Source: Chrysomallon squamiferum
Lineage: Eukaryota; Mollusca; Gastropoda; Neomphalida; Peltospiridae
Length of the DNA stretch: 64,000 nt
Reading direction: 5' to 3'
Assembly (NCBI GenBank): GCA_012295275.1
Contig: CM022677.1
Span: forward strand, 1,783,421-1,847,420
Below are positions 43,357-60,399 of the stretch, piece after piece. Under the pieces are notes generated by a model. The model worked only from the letters and a program-made list of their open reading frames with translations, searched no databases and had not been told where the DNA came from. How positions within the stretch are numbered: position 1 is the first letter of the stretch; each line of letters begins with the position of its first letter. Position numbers and translations under genes: made by a program.

Positions 43357-43463
43357 ATAATAATAATAATAACAATAAGAAGAAGAAGAAGAAGAAGAAG
43401 AAAAATGAAATAGTGCCATCAGCTCCATATTAAATGATCTAAGTTCTTTATCTTCGTTGTAAT

Positions 43464-45020
43464 CATATTTCATGTCTAGCAATATCTGATCTGTATAAGG
43501 CATGGTTTACATTTTTATAAATAAAACCAGACTTTTGTATTCTTATGTTATAAGTTATAAACGTCTTCGTTTTGGTCATAGTATTTGTGAATTATATACT
43601 TTACGTACATAATGAACTGAAAAAAGACTGCAATGAATATGAATGTTAATATAACAGACTTCTTTTAAAGTTTTAATAATAATAACCATATTTATTTTTT
43701 ACAACCGGAATGACTTAAGAAGTTTGGTAACATTTGGCAAAAAAATAAAATCATCTTGAAAGATAACTGATATTAAGATACATTTTATACCAGCCCTGAT
43801 CTTAACCTTAACCCTAACCGTAATACTAAACCGATTTATAACAATGAAACATTTATTAACAATCAAATGTAACTTTCATACACATATATACAAAGTTATA
43901 CATAAATAACTTACTACTTTTGAAAAAGTAAATATAAAATAAATAAATAAATATAACATTCTGAGAGAAAGAGAGAGGACAGAGAGAGGGACAGACAGAC
44001 AGACATCCCCAGACACTCGGATATGTACACATAGAAAAAGTACGTAAAAATATCTTAATAATATATGCACTTAAGACCTTCTGGCTCTAACTCTGCTTAA
44101 TTATTATGCAGACGACACAAACAGAAATGGAATATTCAACTCTAAATACACACTTGTCATTGCCATGTTTCCAGGAAAACACAGATACACACAGAAATAA
44201 CGAAAGTGAAAACACGCCGTGCTTTGTGGGAAGCGGTGATTACCTCAGTTACTGGGCAGACTTTTCAAGGTTGTCTTCATGGCCGAACGGTGACGTTGTC
44301 AGCGGTATCTGACGGGGTTTGTGAGGTCGTGATCGGACTTTGTCTTCCTGTGGTAGCGCCGTACTATTATCAAAAGTCTAATGAAAGGCACATAAAAAAT
44401 AATCAGTCCTAAATTACACACACAGAGAGACAGACACAGACAACAACGCGTACAGCTGCGAGGCTACATATAAAAGTAGATTCGTGAGCTCTGAGTATTC
44501 AGATCTCCGCCTTCCATCTGAGTTTGTTATTAGTTTTTTCTAAATCAACCTTTCATAAGTATCTACTACAAATGGAATATAACATATCGGTGTATATTAT
44601 ATACAGTTTATTCTGTTTCAACAGTTTATTAACATAGACCATGATCATACAGACTAATTCCTATTAGTAAATCAATAATAATCATAATCATAGTCATAAT
44701 AACAACAATAATAATAATAATAACAATACTCCTGTTATTTAATGATCACCACTCACAGCAAATGTCGAGTAACAAACACTTCGTGTTTCACAGTCTTCAT
44801 TTAGCAGACAACAAAAGTGTTTACTGATACAGTGGGAGATAATTCCTTTACCACTTGCATAAAGATAAAGCTTGAGTTATTTCCCCTTAGTGTTTCGAAG
44901 TTATTCTTAATTAATTGTAGCTTTGGAATAAAAGCTTTTCATAAAACATCGTTTAATAAAAAAAATTAACAAAAAAATCCATGTTCTTACTTTGGACTTT
45001 CAAATAAACAGGTACGTGTT
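43464..45020. repeat. Outer part of B arm, repeats and truncated SINE
   Basis: Inverted copy at about 57640-59150. Includes a truncated SINE at about 44206-44355, (CATA/TAA)-type tracts at about 44675-44730, and short mollusc-like gggagataat / gttatttcccctta words (44836, 44876). The (GTA)n/(AAG)n tract just left (43300-43402) belongs to unit B. No gene. Confidence 0.7.
44206..44355 (+). mobile_element. SINE copy with internal deletion of the B box
   Basis: Shares the left part (cgtgctttgtgggaagcggtg), the A box TGGCCGAACGGT (44280) and the body (ggtttgtgaggtcgtgatcg) with the 60.4-kb copy. It lacks the roughly 50 bp carrying the anticodon-like and B-box region. Mirrored at about 58285-58430. 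Confidence 0.7.
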
Positions 45021-45024
45021 CATA

Positions 45025-46250
45025 CATAAATGGTAAGATTGCTAAACGCTTAAAACGAGACACAGGAGATAGACAAGGGGATCTGTTATTTCACTGTGTT
45101 TCCATCTTTTATGTTGAGATTCTTGGAATCTTGGTAAGAAATAAGAAACGTATATACGGGATTGAGATAAACGGCAGCGAATTTAAAATTTCACAGTTCG
45201 CCGACGATAAAACTCTGTGAGCATCTGTGGAAACATTAAACTAGTTTACTGATATATCAGGTCTCAAAGTTAATACACATAAAACAAATATAACAAAATT
45301 AGCCAACGACAAATTTGTTCATTAAAAAAAAGTGTTCAAAACAAAAATTAAAATGGACTACAGAATTCACAATACTTCGGGTACGGTTTTCCACGGATCT
45401 GTGCCAAATACCAGAATTAAACTTTAATGCAAAGTTGAATGAGGTTAAAACGCTTCTTGAACAATGGTCAAAATGTTCTTTCTCACCTCTAGGAAAAATT
45501 ACTGCAACCAAAAGTTCTTTTTTATCGAAAATTGTTTGTGTTTTCTTCACTGACAAATCCAACAAACTATTTCTTTAAACAGGTAGAAACCTATCTCTTT
45601 CAGTGTATTTGGCCCCCCTGAAGATGAGCCATGTCTTATGTGGTCCGCTTCTAGAAAAAGATTGCCGATGCTTTATCTTGAGTTTCACTGACACTAGTTT
45701 TAGGGTCAGCCTACAGTGAAGCAAAATTGCTGAAACGCACAAATTCCTTTTCTAAAAATGAATTGTATATAGGGTTAAACTTTCTAGAGAAATGTGCAAC
45801 GATAAGGGACAAGATAAAAATATTATGTCAGTAGATTTAGTATAACGTTCATATTAAAACTGATTATAAATCTGATTATTATAAGACACTGGCAAAGAAA
45901 GGAATTTTAGTTCTAAAATAACGTTTTGTTAATGCCACCTGGCTTTCATGCATTGCATTTTGTAGAAAAGAAAATATAACTTTAGACCAGTATTTACAGT
46001 TCACAACGGCGTGATGCTAGCTGTTAATAACTAGTGTAAACTGTTTTTATAAAATATATAAGAAAGCTAAATGGCAGGATATTTTGGTACAGAGGTCTGT
46101 GACAAATGGTGGACAAGTGAAAATCTTCTTTCACTCAAAGGTAACTTCAGACACAGAGCTTAGATAATATCAGTGTAAGATCTTGTTAGTTATCATGTCA
46201 ACTAGTAAGCATTGCATATTATATGGTAGAAGAAAGACTGAGATAAATAT
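45025..46250 (+). pseudogene. Decayed LINE reverse transcriptase fragment
   Basis: The plus strand encodes RQGDLLF, then VEILGILVRNKKRIYGIEIN, KISQFADD (catalytic FADD at 45197-45208, followed by a TGA at 45218). After a frame change, it encodes IPELNFNAKLNEVKTLLEQW and SPLGKITATKSSFLSK. These are palm and thumb motifs of non-LTR retrotransposon reverse transcriptase. Further right, scattered pieces such as EVCDKWWTSENLL continue the C-terminal region. Several stops and frameshifts make it non-functional. The same fragment lies inverted at 56400-57640, and a more diverged piece at 53100-53800. No endonuclease part is seen. Confidence 0.82.
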
Positions 46251-46469
46251 GAATATGTTTAGTGAAATTTAATGCGCTTCATGTAAATAAGTTCAGACAT
46301 TCTGTAAATATGAGATAAATATTCAAGGATAGAATATGCAAAAATATACAAAGTTTTAATTTATTTTTCTGTCATGCCATTTTGTATGTTTCTTACAATA
46401 ATGTGTACTTTTATTTATATGAAGAAAAATTTATATCTCTAAAACATGTTAATTCTTCCTCTTCTTCTT

Positions 46470-46500
<31 letters not shown>

Positions 46501-47021
46501 TTATTGTTGTTGTTGTTGTTGTTTTTTTACAGATGCTATGGAGTCTTCTGTATTTTAATACATTAATTTACTCTTTTTTTATTAGCGTATATTAGTTGTA
46601 TCATTTGTATCATTTGTAAAGAAAAATACCAACAGATAAATAAAAAAGGAAAAAGTGATATAAATAAATAAATATATCTATAAATATATCACACCAATAA
46701 TGAGTACAACTGTTACTGTTTGAACAATGCTATTTTGTTATACTAAACATAATAAAGCTGGTATTTGTCACACCTGTGTTTAGATCGCTCTGACTCATAA
46801 CACTTACAAATAAATGAGTGTCCCGTGTACTCTGATTCACCATTACATTGCATATTTCACAATCGTAGTATAACGTTTCTTGTCGCCAACACAACTGACA
46901 CGCTATTCTTATCTGACCTACTTAATAGACACTTGTTAACATAACTTTTTCATCGATATACTGAGTGAGAAATAAATATTAATATTTTACAGACAAAATA
47001 ATTATATATATATATATATAG

Positions 47022-47052
<31 letters not shown>

Positions 47053-47382
47053 AAAGCTTTGTATGTATATACCGCTATACGTGGTGTGACTTGTGCGATA
47101 TCTGGTTTCAATCACGTGCTTATCAGCAGACGACTTAGTAAACAGCGACACACAGAAAATATTTCAGTGACCTTGTCAAGCAGAAAGGAGTCAGTTCTAG
47201 GAAAACCACTGACAAACAAGACGCATTATTCAGAAGTAGTCGGCCATTTTGAAATTTGAAGGTATTTTATTTTGATTTAATATATGCCGTACTATTGCTT
47301 TGCTTAAAACAAATCAGACATTTTGAACTTGTAATCTATTTTGTCTTAACTATAAATTTGTGTGGGAATTTTGATAAAGGCG

Positions 47383-47425
<43 letters not shown>

Positions 47426-47470
47426 GATTATTATTATTAATGAGTTTATGAGAAACATCGATAAACTTAT

Positions 47471-47512
<42 letters not shown>

Positions 47513-47897
47513 CTATCGTCCTTATAATAATTATTATTATTCTATTAGCAGTAATAGTATTATTATTATTAGTAGTAGTAGTAGTAGTAGTAGTGGGACT
47601 AGTAGCAGTAGTAGTAGTACTGGTCCTAGTAGTAGCAGCAGTAGTAGTTGTAAAGTATAGTTCAATATATCGTTGACAGCTTATGCTATATATTCATCAG
47701 TCTTTTACTTTATTTCATTTTATTTATTTATTTATTTATTTAAAGATCCCTGATCTATGTGATCAATAGTAGAGTCGTTAAACAGAAATAACTCATTTCT
47801 AAGAAATTATCGATCAGGAAGTTTTTCAGGTAGGTAACTATTTTGAACCTATAAAGTAGTGTATATTGTTTTTAATTTTATTCAAATTTATTTAATT

Positions 47898-47950
<53 letters not shown>

Positions 47951-48108
47951 TAATTAATTAATTTATTTATTTATTTTTATTGATTTATTTATGTATTTGC
48001 GTGTGTTCCTTTCATTGTTTCTTCTTTTCTTCATTCGTTCCTTCCTTGTTACCTAACGTTGGTTGGTCTGTCACCCGTTCCAGCCAGGGTATAAAATTTT
48101 ATTGTATT
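46251..48108. repeat. Inner part of left arm of inverted repeat 2
   Basis: Contains (TTC)n at about 46456-46498, (AC)n at about 47030-47052, (ATT)n at about 47386-47425, (AAT)n/(GTA)n fields at about 47474-47650, and (ATT)n at about 47899-47948. The 47059-47260 segment is repeated at 51900-52070 and 55386-55590 on the other strand. No gene. Homology to the right arm persists to the last base before the gap. Confidence 0.85.
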
Positions 48109-48308
48109 NNNNNNNNNNNNNNNNNNNNNNNNNNNNNNNNNNNNNNNNNNNNNNNNNNNNNNNNNNNNNNNNNNNNNNNNNNNNNNNNNNNNNNNNNNNN
48201 NNNNNNNNNNNNNNNNNNNNNNNNNNNNNNNNNNNNNNNNNNNNNNNNNNNNNNNNNNNNNNNNNNNNNNNNNNNNNNNNNNNNNNNNNNNNNNNNNNNN
48301 NNNNNNNN
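48109..48308. other. Assembly gap of 200 N
   Basis: Second fixed-length gap. Left of it is the inner end of the left arm of inverted repeat 2. Right of it the sequence starts inside exon 2 of a BTB gene. Confidence 0.99.
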
Positions 48309-49128
48309 TGTCAGCCCACTTCACAGCGGCTTCAAAAACATTTTTCTCGTCTGCTGTCAGTTCGTCTGATCGTACGATCTCAACCAGACATTCGTGACAA
48401 AGATCGGTGACTTCATCTGACTTCAGAACTTCGTCGCCATTTTCCAAAATGAAGTCCAGAGTTTTTTTCCTTAGATCATGTTCATCAAACAGGTGAGCTT
48501 GTTCCAGCACGACGCACGCATTCCGTGACGACAACGACGACTCCAAATACTTGACGCACTGTTCTTCCAGTGTTGTGACGATGTACTTCCTCGATAGATA
48601 CAGCAGACCGGTGACGTTGTCGCCTGTTAGGACGACGTCATCCGTGTAAAGATATCTGTGTAAAAGAAGTAGAGTAAGACTTTAAAATGTGAGATAATTA
48701 TGTGAGATTATTCAATTAGAAAATAATTATATTACTAACAAAAACTGTATTGTTATCAACGTTCGTGTCGGTTTGTATGTTTCGTTACTCACTATGTTCG
48801 TACCTGTGTCTCTGTGTGTGTCTGTGTTTTTGTGTGTGTGTGTGCGTTTGTGCGTGTGTGTGTTAACATACTTTAAAAACTCGGTAAAAATATCTGCCTC
48901 AACATCAGGCAAGATGATGCTGTTTTGTTCGCGAAGTTCTCCCATAATCATTTTGTGGAAGACATTGCTTCTGATCATCAGGATGAAGCGATGAGCTTCA
49001 ACCATTGTTTCTTCTTCCCCAACAATAAATCTGACGTCGCTGTCTGTTCTCGTATGAAAAACGTGTTCAATACACTCCGTTAGTGTTTTCCCTGTCTGCC
49101 AACTTGAAACTTCTGCTGAGGTGGCCAT
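48309..49128 (-). CDS. BTB-BACK-PHR paralogue, truncated by gap
   Basis: Minus-strand copy of the gene at 7636-9592. Exon 1 is 49128-48872 (257 bp, identical in length to copy 1). Exon 2 begins at 48655 and is cut by the gap at 48309 inside the BACK domain (ending VFEAAVKWAD). It retains SDVRFIVG, VEAHRFIL, LPDVEADIF and ECLVEIVRSDEL. The visible reading frame is intact, with conservative changes (His/Arg, Asn/Asp, Ala/Thr), so nothing shows decay. The intron is only 216 bp, with one acceptor and no 69-bp array. The remaining BACK and the PHR domain are missing because of the gap, not a stop. Homology to copy 1 extends about 290 bp upstream of the ATG (to about 49422). It may be a true paralogue or the other allele. 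Confidence 0.88.
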
Positions 49129-49144
49129 GTTTTCACTAAAAACA

Positions 49145-49184
<40 letters not shown>

Positions 49185-49185
49185 T

Positions 49186-49224
<39 letters not shown>

Positions 49225-49962
49225 TAATAATAATAATAACCTCATACGAAATATAATTTTAAAATGTTTCTAATACGAAGCCTCACATTGCAGTGATCAG
49301 TTTTCTATATTCACATCTAGCTATGACCTGTACATAGAAATATTTCAAATACTAAACATTTTTATGTAAAAAAATAATCAACCTGAGATAATTTCTAACA
49401 ATCGAGTACTTTCTGTTTAAGGCCTGTACTGTTCAACACTGAGATCAGAAATCTAAAAACAAATAAATAAATAAAAGATAATGAAAGAAAGAAAACAAAT
49501 CAGATAAATATATACCAAATCGATAAAAGATAAAAAGAAGTACATTATGCTTACACTAGTGATTATTATGATGACGACAACAACAATAATTATTATTATA
49601 CACAGACATATTTAACTGTGGGAGATACGATTTTCAAATCGCAATGTACATATGGTCATTTATACCAACTTACTCCTCGAAAAGACAAAATAATTAACCG
49701 ACAATAACAAATCTAAAAGAAACACTATAAAAGAAAAAAGAATAATAAGTGAGGAAAATCAAGGAAAACGACGTGAAACTTTTCAAATATAAAACAATTT
49801 AAAATACCTTGTAATTTCAACTTCCTGATCGACAATTTCTTATAAGCGACTATTTTCTATCAACTCAGTTATAGATCACAGATGTCACCGATCTAAGAAT
49901 AAATGAAATAATATAAAAATAATATAAAGTAAGCGATATATAGCAACAGGCGTGAATTAAAA

Positions 49963-49999
<37 letters not shown>

Positions 50000-50028
50000 A
50001 TAGTAATAGTAATAATAATAGCAATAAC

Positions 50029-50095
<67 letters not shown>

Positions 50096-50492
50096 GCATA
50101 TTAAAGTCAGGATATACATAACTTTTTACATTTCAATTTAAAAAAAAAAACGACACTTAAATAATTATTTGTTAGAGAACTAACTCTGATATATTTATAA
50201 TAAATTAAGAACAGTGGAAGCGTCAACACATAATAAAATATAAAATTTTATACACGTTCAATATGGCCGACTACTGTCAGTTCTGCTTTGTGTTCTTTTA
50301 GTTAGGAAACCCTCCACTGATAAACACGCGACTGACGTCAAATATCTTATACGTCATCAAGTGTTACGTTTCAGTTTCAGATTAAAATAAACAAATCGTG
50401 CTACGAGATATATGTACACTGATCTTACATAAATCTTCTTTACAATAAATTACATTTCAATAAATTGAATACTACAAGATGCCATTGTTTAT
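49129..50492. repeat. Upstream flank of BTB copy 2 and microsatellites
   Basis: The first about 290 bp match the upstream region of BTB copy 1 (7406-7635), apart from a much longer (AAT)n tract (about 49147-49240). Then follow non-coding DNA, (AT)n/(AAT)n at about 49965-50093, and at about 50265-50345 a diverged copy of the ggccgactactgtcag-type block also found at 51900 and 55400. Confidence 0.75.
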
Positions 50493-50532
50493 ACATAAGT
50501 TATAAATAATAATAATAATAATAATAATAATA

Positions 50533-50574
<42 letters not shown>

Positions 50575-51478
50575 AGAGCAACTACAACAAAATCAACATC
50601 ATCAACAACAACAATAATAATAATAACAAATATTTTTTACAGTATACTGAATATAAGTGTGCATGTCTTATTTCTCTGACGAGGCTTGCATGACCAGTTT
50701 CAATGTAATCTAACACTGACTGTTTGCTTGTTATGTAGGTCATATAAAAACAGCGTGTCACTGCTACACGAGAAACACAAAGATATACTCGGGTGTTATT
50801 TACAGCGATCTGACAAGTTAATTGTTAATACACAATCTGTCCATAAGTGTAGAAATAACCCGTGAAAATAAGAAATTATTTACATTTGTCAGCGTTGTGA
50901 GAAGATGAACAATTTCAATAAAGACAATAAAGACAACCAACTGACAAACTCATAAATAAAAAAAAAATTAAATTATATGAGATAATATTATCACATCTTC
51001 TACTTACATACACCAGATGGTGAGAAACATTTTATAGTCGGGTCTAGCACATATGTTTTCATCTTTAAAAAGCCTCACGCTATAATGCTGTTTGTTACAT
51101 GTATATCCAATAATGTTTATTCTTTCTTCTTCTTTTTTATTTTTATTTTTTATTTTGTTTTCCCTTGTAGATGAAAACAAATGCAATAACATTTTATATA
51201 CTGGTTAGAATGGGTGATAGATCAAAACGAATGTTAGACAACAAGGAAGGAACGAATTAAGAAAGGAAGAAAGAAAGACTGAACGAAACACATGCAAAGA
51301 AATAAATAAGATATGTAATAATAATAATAAAATTAAATTAAATAAGAACAATATAAAATACTTTGTAGTTTCAAAATAGATACCTACCTGAAAAACGTCC
51401 TGATCGATAATTTCTTAGAAATGAATAATTCCAGTTGAACAACTCTGCTCTTGATCACTGAGATCAGGGATCTATAGA

Positions 51479-51525
<47 letters not shown>

Positions 51526-52503
51526 ATGAAAAGAATTAAAGTAATTTAAAGTAATCAGATCCACAAATATATAGCATAAGTAATAAATGAATCATTGAAC
51601 TATATTTAGGTGATACTATTATTACTACTACTACTACTGCTGCTATTATTATTCCATTATAATGACGATAGCTTTATTATTATTATTATTATTATTTTTT
51701 TTTATTATTAAATATTTTATCGATATTTCTTATAAATCTGTATGCTAGGTACGAAAAAAAAGCCTTTAACAAAATTCACACCAAAAATTTATAGCCATCA
51801 CAAAATAAATAATAATTTCAATATGTCTGATTTGTTTTAAGCAAAGCAATAGTACAGCATATATTAAATGACAATAAAATATATAAGACCTTCAAATTTC
51901 AAAATGGCCGACTACTTCTGTATAATGCGTCTTGTTTGTGAGTGGTTTTCCTAGAACTGACGCCTTTCTGTTTGACAAGGTCACTGAACACTTTTTGTGG
52001 TTTGCTCTTTACAAAGTCGCCTGTTGCTAACCACGTGACTGAAATTAGATATTGTACAAGTCACACCACGTATGTCGGTAGATACATGCAAATGTTTTAT
52101 TATATACAATTTGTGTAAACCTGTTAAATAAAAAAATTTTAAAAAAAAAAGAAGAAAAAGAAACAGAAAAAAAGATCTTTATTTTGTCATTACTTATTTT
52201 GTCTGTAAGATATTTATATTTATTTCTAACTCAGTATATCGATGAAAAGGTTATGTTAACAAGTGTCTGTTATGTAGGTCAGATAAAAATATTGTGTCGG
52301 GTGTATTGGCGACAAGAAACGATCGTGAAAAATGCAATGTAATGGTGAATCAGAGTACACGGGACACTCATTTATTTGTATGTGTTATGAGTCAGAGCGA
52401 TCTAAACACAGGGGTGACAAATACAACCTTTATTATATTTAGTATAACAAAAATAGCTTTGTTCAAATACTAACACTTATACTCATCATTGTGGTAATAT
52501 TGT

Positions 52504-52546
<43 letters not shown>

Positions 52547-52682
52547 TTTGTTTTACTTTTTAATTTATATGTTGGTATTTTTATTTATATATTTATTTTA
52601 CTTTCTTCTTATCTTTTCTTTTATTTGACTACAAATGATACATACCTCTCATACAGATTTATAAGAAATATCGATAAAATAT

Positions 52683-52727
<45 letters not shown>

Positions 52728-53805
52728 TATAATACAACTAAAACAAGCTAATATAAAAGTAAAAGTAAATTAATGTGTTAAAATACAGAAGTTTCCACAA
52801 CATTAGTAAAAAACAATAATAATAATAATAATAAGAAGAAGAAGAAGAAGAAGAAGAATTAACATGTTTTAGACATAAAAAAATATTTGATCACATAAAT
52901 AAAAGTATATATTATTGTAAGAAACATACAAAAACAAAATAGAAAAATAGATCAGAGCGAGAACATGCGTATTACATTTTCACTAAACATATTACAAAAT
53001 TCACATTTAACTGAATCTTTTTATACGATATAATACCAAATGTTTGTTATTAAGACAAATAATAAATTCTTGTACTGAAAGTTAGCTTCCCACCATTTGT
53101 CACAGAACTCTGTACAAAATTTATACTTTTCTCTTTTCCTTTTTTATTTTTATTTTTTATTAATAGCTAGCATCAAGACACTATAAAATATAAAATTGTG
53201 GTCTTAAGTTATATTTTCTTTTCTACAAAATTAAACATGAAATCCAGTTGTCGTTAGCAAAAAGAGCTTTTAAAAATAAAATTCCTTTCTTTGCCACTGT
53301 CTTATAATAAGCTGATTTATTATCAGTTTTAATGCGAACATTATATTATAATCTATTGACGTAGTATTTTTATCTTCTCTCATGCTTTCACGTTTCTCTA
53401 GAAAGTTTGACCAGATATGTAATACATTTTTCCAAAAGGAATTTGTGCGTTTCAACAATTTTGCTTCACTGTAGGCTGACCCTAAAACTAATATCAGTGA
53501 AGCTTTTCATAATAAACAGTTACTCGAAAGAGAGGCAATGTCTTGGCTAAAATTTATATCTTTAATCCACGATATCTTTACCCATTAAAAAGTCACTTAA
53601 ACAACCATTTTGATAATATAATTGGGCAGCGGGTGTTTGTTTTTTTCTAGCTATTTTATCGTGGTTTTTTATTCCAAATAAACTGAAATTATTAAAGAAA
53701 TGGGTTTCTAATATTTTAAAGAAATAGTTTGTTGGATTTGGCAGTGAAGAAAAAAGTAAACAATTTTCGATAAAACTAAACTTTTGATTGCAGTAATTTT
53801 TCATA
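50493..53805 (-). repeat. Tandem unit D1 (about 3.3 kb)
   Basis: Direct tandem copy of 53806 to about 57150. Both start with taagttataaa plus (AAT)n and a shared block (tctctgacgaggcttgcatg at 50672 and 53972). They continue through the same order of landmarks and end with LINE fragments. D1 is clearly more diverged and contains extra (TTTA)n and (AAT)n tracts (about 52500-52550, 52686-52724). Confidence 0.87.
53100..53800 (-). pseudogene. Decayed LINE fragment in D1
   Basis: Minus-strand peptides SSLPNPTNYFFKILETHFFN and LKRTNSFWKNVLHIWSNFLE match the thumb and C-terminal region of the LINE reverse transcriptase at 45 kb. Between them is sequence (KNHDKIARK) that the other two copies lack, so D1 preserves a segment deleted elsewhere. 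Stops interrupt it. Confidence 0.7.
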
Positions 53806-57150
<3,345 letters not shown>

Positions 57151-58284
57151 AATTTTTCCTAGAGGTGAGAAAGAACATTTTGACCATTGTTCAAGAAGCG
57201 TTTTAACCTCATTCAACTTTGCATTAAAGTTTAATTCTGGTATTTGGCACAGATCCGTGGAAAACCGTACCCGAAGTATTGTGAATTCTGTAGTCCATTT
57301 TAATTTTTGTTTTGAACACTTTTTTTTATGAACAAATTTGTCGTTGGCTAATTTTATTATATTTGTTTTATATGTATTAACTTTGAGACCTGATATATCA
57401 GTAAACTAGTTTAATGTTTCCACAGATGCTCACAGAGTTTTATCGTCGGCGAACTGTGAAATTTTAAATTCGCTGCCGTTTATCTCAATCCCGTATATAC
57501 GTTTCTTATTTCTTACCAAGATTCCAAGAATCTCAACATAAAAGATGGAAACACAGTGAAATAACAGATCCCCTTGTCTATCTCCTGTGTCTCGTTTTAA
57601 GCGTTTAGCAATCTTACCATTTATGTATGAACACGTACCTGTTTATTTGAAAGTCCAAAGTAAGAACATGGATTTTTTTTGTTAATTTTTTTTATTAAAC
57701 GATGTTTTATGAAAAGCTTTTATTCCAAAGCTACAATTAATTAAGAATAACTTCGAAACACTAAGGGGAAATAACTCAAGCTTTATCTTTATGCAAGTGG
57801 TAAAGGAATTATCTCCCACTGTATCAGTAAACACTTTTGTTGTCTGCTAAATGAAGACTGTGAAACACGAAGTGTTTGTTACTCGACATTTGCTGTGAGT
57901 GGTGATCATTAAATAACAGGAGTATTGTTATTATTATTATTATTGTTGTTATTATGACTATGATTATGATTATTATTGATTTACTAATAGGAATTAGTCT
58001 GTATGATCATGGTCTATGTTAATAAACTGTTGAAACAGAATAAACTGTATATAATATACACCGATATGTTATATTCCATTTGTAGTAGATACTTATGAAA
58101 GGTTGATTTAGAAAAAACGAATAACAAACTCAGATGGAAGGCGGAGATCTGGATACTCAGAGCTCACGAATCTACTTTTATATGTAGCCTCGCAGCTGTA
58201 CGCGTTGTTGTCTGTGTCTGTCTCTCTGTGTGTGTAATTTAGGACTGATTATTTTTTATGTGCCTTTCGAACTTTTGCATGGTA

Positions 58285-58430
58285 CGGCGCTACCACAGGA
58301 AGACAAAGTCCGGCAGATACCGCTGACAACGTCACCGTTCGGCCATGAAGACAACCTTGAAAAGTCTGCCCAGTAACTGAGGGTAATCAACGCTTCCCAC
58401 AAAGCACGGCGTGTTTTGACTTTCGTTATT
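58285..58430 (-). mobile_element. Truncated SINE, inverted copy
   Basis: Mirror of 44206-44355, again with the A box (58337-58350 region) and no B box. Confidence 0.65.
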
Positions 58431-59265
58431 TCTGTGTGTATCTGTGTTTTCCTGGAAACATGGCAATGACAAGTGTGTATTTAGAGTTGAATATTCCATT
58501 TCTGTTTGTGTCGTCTGCATAATAATTAAGCAGAGTTAGAGCCAGAAGTTCTTAAGTGCATATATTATTAAGATATTTTTACGTACTTTTTCTATGTGTT
58601 CATATCCGAGTGTCTGAGGATGTCTGTCTGTCTGTCCCTCTCTCTCTCTTTCTCTCAGAATGTTATATTTATTTATTTATTTTATGTTTACTTTTTCAAA
58701 AGTAGTAAGTTATTTATGTATAACTTTGTATATATGTGTATGAAAGTTACATTTGATTGTTAATAAATGTTTCATTGTTATAAATCGGTTTAGTATTACG
58801 GTTAGGGTTAAGGTTAAGATCAGGGCTGGTATAAAATGTATCTTAATATCAGTTATCTTTCAAGATGATTTTATTTTTTTGCCAAATGTTACCAAACTTC
58901 TTAAGTCATTCCGGTTGTAAAAAATAAATATGGTTATTATTATTAAAACTTTAAAAGAAGTCTGTTATATTAACATTCATATTCATTGCAGTCTTTTTTT
59001 CAGTTCATTATGTACGTAAAGTATATAATTCACAAATACTATGACCAAAACGAAGACGTTTATAACTTATAACATAAGAATACAAAAGTCTGGTTTTATT
59101 TATAAAAATGTAAACCATGCCTTATACAGATCAGATATTGCTAGACATGAAATATGATTACAACGAAGATAAAGAACTTAGATCATTTAATATGGAGCTG
59201 ATGGCACTATTTCATTTTTTTCTTCTTCTTCTTCTTCTTATTGTTATTGTTATTATTATTATTAT

Positions 59266-59314
<49 letters not shown>

Positions 59315-59559
59315 GCTACTGAATCTTTATTTATTATTATATTTTAATTCATTTATTTAATTTTATCATTCCAATACATATAGCTTTTTATTATAATTTT
59401 TATTTATTTATTTAGAAGAGGATTGATACCATCTCATTACTGTATTTATTCTTTGTATCTTATTCTGTTCAAACATGTGGTGAGTCAGATTTATTTTATT
59501 TAAGGGTACACCAACCCTAGCACGTGACAAATACAAAGCGTATTCAACAGCCCAGGCTG

Positions 59560-59950
59560 CAGGCAAGTTATTTAAACTTTCTTTCTTTTGTGTTTTCTTA
59601 TTAACTGTCTCTCTGTCTTTTCTCTCCAGATTCACAGAAGTCTCACCTTATTAATTTAAATCTTTATTTAAACTTTCTTTCTTTTGTGTTTTCTTATTAA
59701 CTGTCTCTCTGTCTTTTCTCTCCAGATTCACAGAAGTCTCACCTTATTAATTTAAATCTTTATTTAAACTTTCTTTCTTTTGTGTTTTCTTATTAACTGT
59801 CTCTCTGTCTTTTCTCTCCAGATTCACAGAAGTCTCACCTTATTAATTTAAATCTTTATTTAAACTTTCTTTTTTTTGTTTTCTTATTAACTGTCTCTCT
59901 GTCTTTTCTCCAGATTCATATAAGTTCACCTTATTAATTTAAATCGTTTG
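59560..59950 (-). repeat. 96-bp tandem repeat, 4 copies in unit C
   Basis: Junction words agtctcaccttattaattt recur at about 96-bp steps. The last copy, nearest 59925, is diverged, as is the matching first copy in B. Confidence 0.9.
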
Positions 59951-60399
59951 ATTTGCTTTTTGTTTTTATTTTTTGCTTTTTTTTATTTTTATTTTTTACT
60001 TCTTTTTATTTATTTATTTACTTACTTACTTACTTACTTATTTCTTTATTTATTGATTTTTTTTATATTTCTTTCTTTCTTTTTTTTTTTTACATTCTTT
60101 CTCTCTCTCATGTATCCATTTGTTTATAATTAGACTGAACGAGTATTAATGATACACAGCATATCTGCAATTATTATGAAATAAATTAGTCAATAATAAT
60201 AATCCCTTAAAAAAAAAATAAAAAAAAAAAAAAAACTTTTTACTTTCATTGATAATTTTTGATAGAATAGGAAACAAACATACATAAATACATACATAAT
60301 ACACACACACACATACATACACATAATATTCAAAATCCTAAACTACATACTTGCGAATGCCCAGTTACCCACAAAAAATAGATTCACGCAGAAATGACG

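Larger units (their letters stand above)
38637..43463 (+). repeat. Segmental duplication unit B
   Basis: Direct copy of unit A with the same order of internal repeats, about 8.6-9.0 kb downstream. It differs mainly in poly(T)/(A) lengths, an extra 47-bp block at about 41488-41535, and five rather than two 96-bp repeats. Its right flank to 48108 is also present, inverted, at 54553-59150. Confidence 0.94.

Noticed and set aside
43801-43835. Telomere-like ccttaaccctaacc
   Set aside because: Only one or two degenerate units; mirrored at 58800 by the inverted repeat. Not a telomeric array.
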